A DNA stretch of 8,462 bases from a bacterium. Its GTDB lineage: Bacteria > KSB1 > UBA2214. Positions 6,064-8,462 of the stretch are shown piece after piece. The notes under the pieces were generated by a model. The model was not told the origin of the DNA, did no database searches, and saw only the letters and a list, made by a program, of their open reading frames with translations. A program made the translations under genes and the position numbers. Position 1 is the stretch's first letter; the number at the start of each line of letters is the position of its first letter. The stretch spans positions 1 to 8,462 of the forward strand of contig JAKQKF010000020.1 in assembly GCA_029560815.1 (NCBI GenBank), written 5' to 3'.

Positions 6064-7734
6064 TCAGCGGATCAGCACCATCTTGATTGTCGTCACGCCC
6101 TGGTCACTATTGAGGCGAGCCCAATAAAGCCCTGTTCCCTGGGCGCTTGCATCCCAGCGAACCTGATGCCTTCCCGCGTGAAAATAACCGGCAGCGAGCC
6201 GGGTTACCTCCCGGCCGAGGCGATCACAGACAGAGAGCGCGACCTGCCCGGGCTTGTCAAGCCTGAAGGTAATGGAGGTCGCATGGTTGAAAGGATTGGG
6301 AAAATTCTGTTCGAGTTCCAGAGTGGCAGGCTGGAGACCAGAAGTAGTCCGGATGCCGGTGAGGTGCTCCATCCCGGGAAGGGCCACATCAAGCGTGGCG
6401 CGTCCACCGGTGGCGGTCTCGAACGGCATCGAATAATTGCTGCCCGGTTCATCGGAGGCAAAATGGTCAGCAATGCAGGAAAAGTAGGCCAGTTCTCCGG
6501 CGGTGAAAAGACGGTCCGAGACAAAAATAAAGGCCGCACTGAAATCTTTTTGTGCCGCTGGCCAGGCAGGAATGCGCACGCCTCCATGTGCTGCCATGAT
6601 TTCCGCCATTGTCACCGTCCTTACCGAAGAGGCGGTCACTTTGTCCGGATTGGTCATATCGAGTCCCTGGAGGATGTGGACCGGCGGCACCTCCGCGGCA
6701 GGTATCAATCCCATGGCATAGAGTTCGAGTGGGGCATAGGGCATATAATCCCGATCCTGTGGCTTGAGCCGCCAGGTGCCGTCGCCATTGTCCGCCAGAG
6801 TCTTGCCAGCGATGAAATAGCTCATCTGGCCGTCGACATCGGCCTCCGCCAGCCAGTGGCCGTAGCGGCCTTCGGGCAGGTTATCCCCAACCAACAGTCC
6901 GAGGGTGCTGCCGAGGCGTGGACCCCAGGAGTGGCCGATCTCATGGTCGAGTATCGCATCGTTGCCGAAGCTGTGATAGATCACAGAGCGCAGCCGACCC
7001 TTGGAAAAACATGTGGCGCTTTCATCGAACAGCGGCAGGCCGATGTGCTGGATTTCATTGCGCACATTGATACAGTAGGGAACCCGCTCGGCATAGGAGC
7101 CGGGCTCGAAAAGGCGCGTTTCCGGCATAAGTATGATAAAGTCAAAAACATCCTCAAAGCGATCATACAGCTTCTGGTAGGCCTTCGGGAAGAGTTCACT
7201 GCCGCAGGCGATCTGCGTCAAGGGATAGCCGGCAAAAATCTCGCCCTGAGTGTCCGTAATAAAAAAGGCGGAGCGGGTCGCGGCGCAGCCGCCCCCAAGA
7301 TCGGCGGCGGGATAGGTCGTCTTGGAATCAACCAGACCGAGCTGGCCAACCTTGATTATCTCATGCCCGGCGGTGTCGATGACTTTGATATGGATGCCAT
7401 AATAGTTATGATGATGGCTGAAGAGCGTATAAAAATTGTTGAACAGTGCCTTGAGATTATTCAGGGTGTAAATACCATCATTGGCCGCGCGGTCACCGTG
7501 GGTGCCGTCATCATGGAGGATCTGCCAGTCGGGATCGTACCAGTGCCAAAAAACCTGGACCTCTTTGATGTCGCTGCCAGTGGTAAAGACCTCGAGGGTG
7601 GTGGGATCGGCGCCGTTGGCATGGATGGCCGCAGGATAAAATCGGCTATAGAGATAGCCGTCGCAAAAGCCGGGGTCAGCGGGCAGTATTGTGAAGAGGA
7701 TCGACAGGCTCAGGATCCATAGTGCTTTCTTCAT
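6064..7734 (-). CDS. Secreted zinc-metalloprotease-like protein with FlgD-like/T9SS-type sorting tail
   Basis: I recognise this 556-residue protein only as a predicted HExxH metallopeptidase; no characterised relative comes to mind. Residues 1 to about 25 are a signal peptide (MKK plus hydrophobic core). An Ig-like N-terminal region follows, with the loop DDGTHGDRAANDGIYT (75-90), a pattern common in extracellular proteins. The zinc motif is HEIGH (264-268) in the context HEIGHSWG. The metzincin third-ligand position (HExxHxxGxxH) is Leu274, so the third ligand must come from elsewhere; His293 in 'GHW', Glu297 and Asp299 are candidates. Next comes PLELYAMGL (335-343). To my recollection, this order (HExxH, 'HW', 'PLELYxMGL') recurs in uncharacterised predicted peptidases. 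The C-terminus has LEQNFPNPFN (474-483) and an Ig-like fold ending 'TIKMVLIR', the FlgD-like/type-A sorting tail, implying export to the surface or outside. Cys150, 177, 221 and 242 could form disulfides. A strong promoter and GGAGG precede it. Its base composition looks less GC-rich than the efflux genes. Confidence 0.88.
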   Translation of the reverse strand: MKKALWILSLSILFTILPADPGFCDGYLYSRFYPAAIHANGADPTTLEVFTTGSDIKEVQVFWHWYDPDWQILHDDGTHGDRAANDGIYTLNNLKALFNNFYTLFSHHHNYYGIHIKVIDTAGHEIIKVGQLGLVDSKTTYPAADLGGGCAATRSAFFITDTQGEIFAGYPLTQIACGSELFPKAYQKLYDRFEDVFDFIILMPETRLFEPGSYAERVPYCINVRNEIQHIGLPLFDESATCFSKGRLRSVIYHSFGNDAILDHEIGHSWGPRLGSTLGLLVGDNLPEGRYGHWLAEADVDGQMSYFIAGKTLADNGDGTWRLKPQDRDYMPYAPLELYAMGLIPAAEVPPVHILQGLDMTNPDKVTASSVRTVTMAEIMAAHGGVRIPAWPAAQKDFSAAFIFVSDRLFTAGELAYFSCIADHFASDEPGSNYSMPFETATGGRATLDVALPGMEHLTGIRTTSGLQPATLELEQNFPNPFNHATSITFRLDKPGQVALSVCDRLGREVTRLAAGYFHAGRHQVRWDASAQGTGLYWARLNSDQGVTTIKMVLIR

Positions 7735-7740
7735 CTGGTA

Positions 7741-7745
7741 CCTCC
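7741..7745 (-). promoter_or_regulatory. Shine-Dalgarno site of the metalloprotease-like gene
   Basis: Read on the minus strand this is GGAGG, six nt before the ATG at 7734-7732. It is a near-ideal site and fixes both the start codon and the coding strand. This matters because the opposite strand is also open across almost the whole gene. Confidence 0.8.
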
Positions 7746-7775
7746 ACAGGTCGCAACAAGGACTCCCTTTTTAGT

Positions 7776-7804
7776 AAGATAAACAACGCGACCCCTAAAA
7801 TCAA
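7776..7804 (-). promoter_or_regulatory. Sigma70-type promoter of the metalloprotease-like gene
   Basis: On the minus strand, TTGATT (7804-7799, -35) is separated by exactly 17 bp from TATCTT (7781-7776, -10). This matches consensus at 4 of 6 bases in each box with ideal spacing. Transcription would begin near 7769, leaving a 5' leader of about 35 nt that contains the GGAGG. A 6-bp inverted repeat GGTCGC/GCGACC (7749-7754 and 7788-7793) brackets the -10 and start point and could be an operator. Confidence 0.55.
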
Positions 7805-7979
7805 GCCCTTCTATGGCCTATCCCCTGCTGCGCGGATACGTCCAGTGATTTTCGTGTGCAGAGGAGATACGCTTCGTTTCACTTATGCGCGGATTCTTAA
7901 ATCGCTGGCGCGAAAAATCTGCAATTCCTCCGTTCGCGACGTTGCCTCATAATGAACGTAACCCGGCGCACGTTGCCAT

Positions 7980-8029
7980 CCGGAATCGATCACTTTTCCG
8001 GTTGCGATAGCGAAAAAATATTCTAGATT
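7980..8029 (+). promoter_or_regulatory. Candidate promoter and inverted repeat of the sirtuin gene
   Basis: TTGCGA (8002-8007) and TAGATT (8024-8029), 16 bp apart, are a weak -35/-10 pair (4 of 6 in each). The perfect inverted repeat CCGGAA (7980-7985) and TTCCGG (7996-8001), separated by 10 nt, ends immediately before the -35, where an activator or repressor could sit. The elements are seen directly; their use as a promoter is inferred. Confidence 0.35.
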
Positions 8030-8061
8030 ATGGAGGGAAACTTGCAGAGAGGAAAATCGAC

Positions 8062-8462
8062 ATGGAAAAAATCGCGCTTCAAGCCTATAAAAATATCGTC
8101 TTCTTCACCGGCGCCGGCATGTCGGCCGAAAGCGGAGTCGCCACCTTTCGCGGCGCGGGCGGGCGCTGGAAGGAGTACAACTGGCAGGAGGTCGCCTGCC
8201 AGCGCGCTTTCGACCGCGATCCTGAAAAGGTGCTTGATTTTCACCGGCTGCGCCGGCAGGAGGCGATCAGCTGCGCGCCGCATGCGGGCCACCGGGTGAT
8301 TGCCGATCTCGAGGCCGCCCGGCCGGTGGTGACCGTGGTGACCCAGAACATCGACGGCATGCACCAGCGCGCGGGAAGCATTAAAGTGCACGAACTGCAC
8401 GGCTGCCTCTGGCGGGTACGCTGTCCGCAGCACGGCGCTTCGGAGGATCCGGATCCCACCTT
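8062..8462 (+). CDS. Sir2-family NAD-dependent protein deacylase (sirtuin), 5' part only
   Basis: This gene encodes a sirtuin, which removes acyl groups from protein lysines using NAD+ and releases nicotinamide and O-acyl-ADP-ribose in the cytoplasm. Only the first 133 codons are present; bacterial members are about 230-280 residues. Seen: the NAD-binding GAGMSAESG (17-25) and TFRG (28-31); TQNIDGMHQRAG (94-105), with the Gln-Asn-Ile-Asp nicotinamide pocket; and the catalytic His113 in ELHG. The segment FHRLRR (60-65) aligns without gaps to the Y-x-x-R acyl-pocket motif of class III sirtuins (CobB Tyr92/Arg95, SIRT5 Tyr102/Arg105), with Arg64 kept and Tyr replaced by His61. The first zinc pair, normally CxxC, reads Cys121-Pro-Gln-His124. 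The start is supported by AGAGGA (8048-8053), eight nt upstream. It is divergent from its neighbour, and no functional partner is visible. Family assignment is secure; acyl preference is not. Confidence 0.94.
   Translation, partial: MEKIALQAYKNIVFFTGAGMSAESGVATFRGAGGRWKEYNWQEVACQRAFDRDPEKVLDFHRLRRQEAISCAPHAGHRVIADLEAARPVVTVVTQNIDGMHQRAGSIKVHELHGCLWRVRCPQHGASEDPDPT

Larger units (their letters stand above)
7735..8061. other. Divergent intergenic region between the metalloprotease-like gene and the sirtuin gene
   Basis: About 327 bp with no gene I can support. The left end holds the minus-strand promoter and ribosome-binding site. The right end holds a weaker plus-strand promoter candidate. 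In between are two copies of TGCGCGGAT (7829-7837, 7886-7894), two copies of ACGTTGCC 31 bp apart (7939-7946, 7970-7977) and an inverted repeat CCGGAA/TTCCGG (7980-7985, 7996-8001). An open stretch on the plus strand through 7952 has no start signals and is not called. Confidence 0.65.

Noticed and set aside
6028..7722. Plus-strand 564-codon frame as the real gene instead of the minus-strand metalloprotease-like gene.
   Set aside because: The minus strand has promoter, GGAGG, signal peptide, HEIGH and the sorting tail; the plus frame has none of these.
7722..7952. 76-codon plus-strand open frame in the divergent intergenic region.
   Set aside because: Its start lies inside the neighbouring gene's start region, it has no convincing ribosome-binding site, and it overlaps the minus-strand promoter.
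8023..8433. 136-codon minus-strand open frame overlapping the sirtuin.
   Set aside because: It is antisense to intact Sir2 motifs (GAGMSAESG, TQNIDG, ELHG), so it is a shadow.

Overview
The window reads as chromosomal DNA from a GC-rich, diderm (Gram-negative-type) bacterium. Two neighbouring lipoproteins, a tripartite efflux pump and a secreted protein with a carboxy-terminal 'LEQNFPNPFN' tail support this. That tail is the FlgD-like / type-A (T9SS-style) sorting tail seen often in the Fibrobacteres-Chlorobi-Bacteroidetes superphylum and allied candidate phyla (KSB1, Calditrichaeota and similar). The phylum placement is an inference from one tail and general style; no marker gene is present.

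Layout from left to right. Positions 1-5705 hold a minus-strand, three-gene RND efflux operon. Transcribed from right to left it encodes an outer-membrane factor lipoprotein (4254-5705), a periplasmic adaptor lipoprotein (3042-4250) and an MdtB/MdtC-like RND pump (3045 down to the window edge; last residues missing). The genes are 3 nt apart and then overlap by the tetranucleotide ATGA, so they are very probably co-transcribed and translationally coupled. Their products would form one envelope-spanning, proton-driven drug or small-molecule exporter. No regulator gene lies beside it, but the upstream gap (5706-6063) has an AT-rich patch with two 10-bp repeats one helical turn apart over a possible extended -10, and an 18-bp palindrome further upstream.

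Positions 6064-7734 hold, also on the minus strand, a 556-residue predicted secreted metalloprotease-like protein. It has a signal peptide, an Ig-like amino-terminal region, an HEIGH zinc motif and the FlgD-like tail. It has its own convincing sigma70-type promoter and Shine-Dalgarno site, and a hairpin after its stop may end its transcript before the efflux operon.

Positions 7735-8061 are a divergent intergenic region. From 8062 to the right edge, on the plus strand, begins a Sir2-family NAD-dependent protein deacylase (first 133 codons only) with a changed acyl-pocket motif (His in place of the usual Tyr) and a CxxH where a CxxC zinc pair is usual.

I see no mobile element, CRISPR array, tRNA or rRNA. 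The efflux operon and sirtuin belong to known families. The least described item is the metalloprotease-like protein with its sorting tail.
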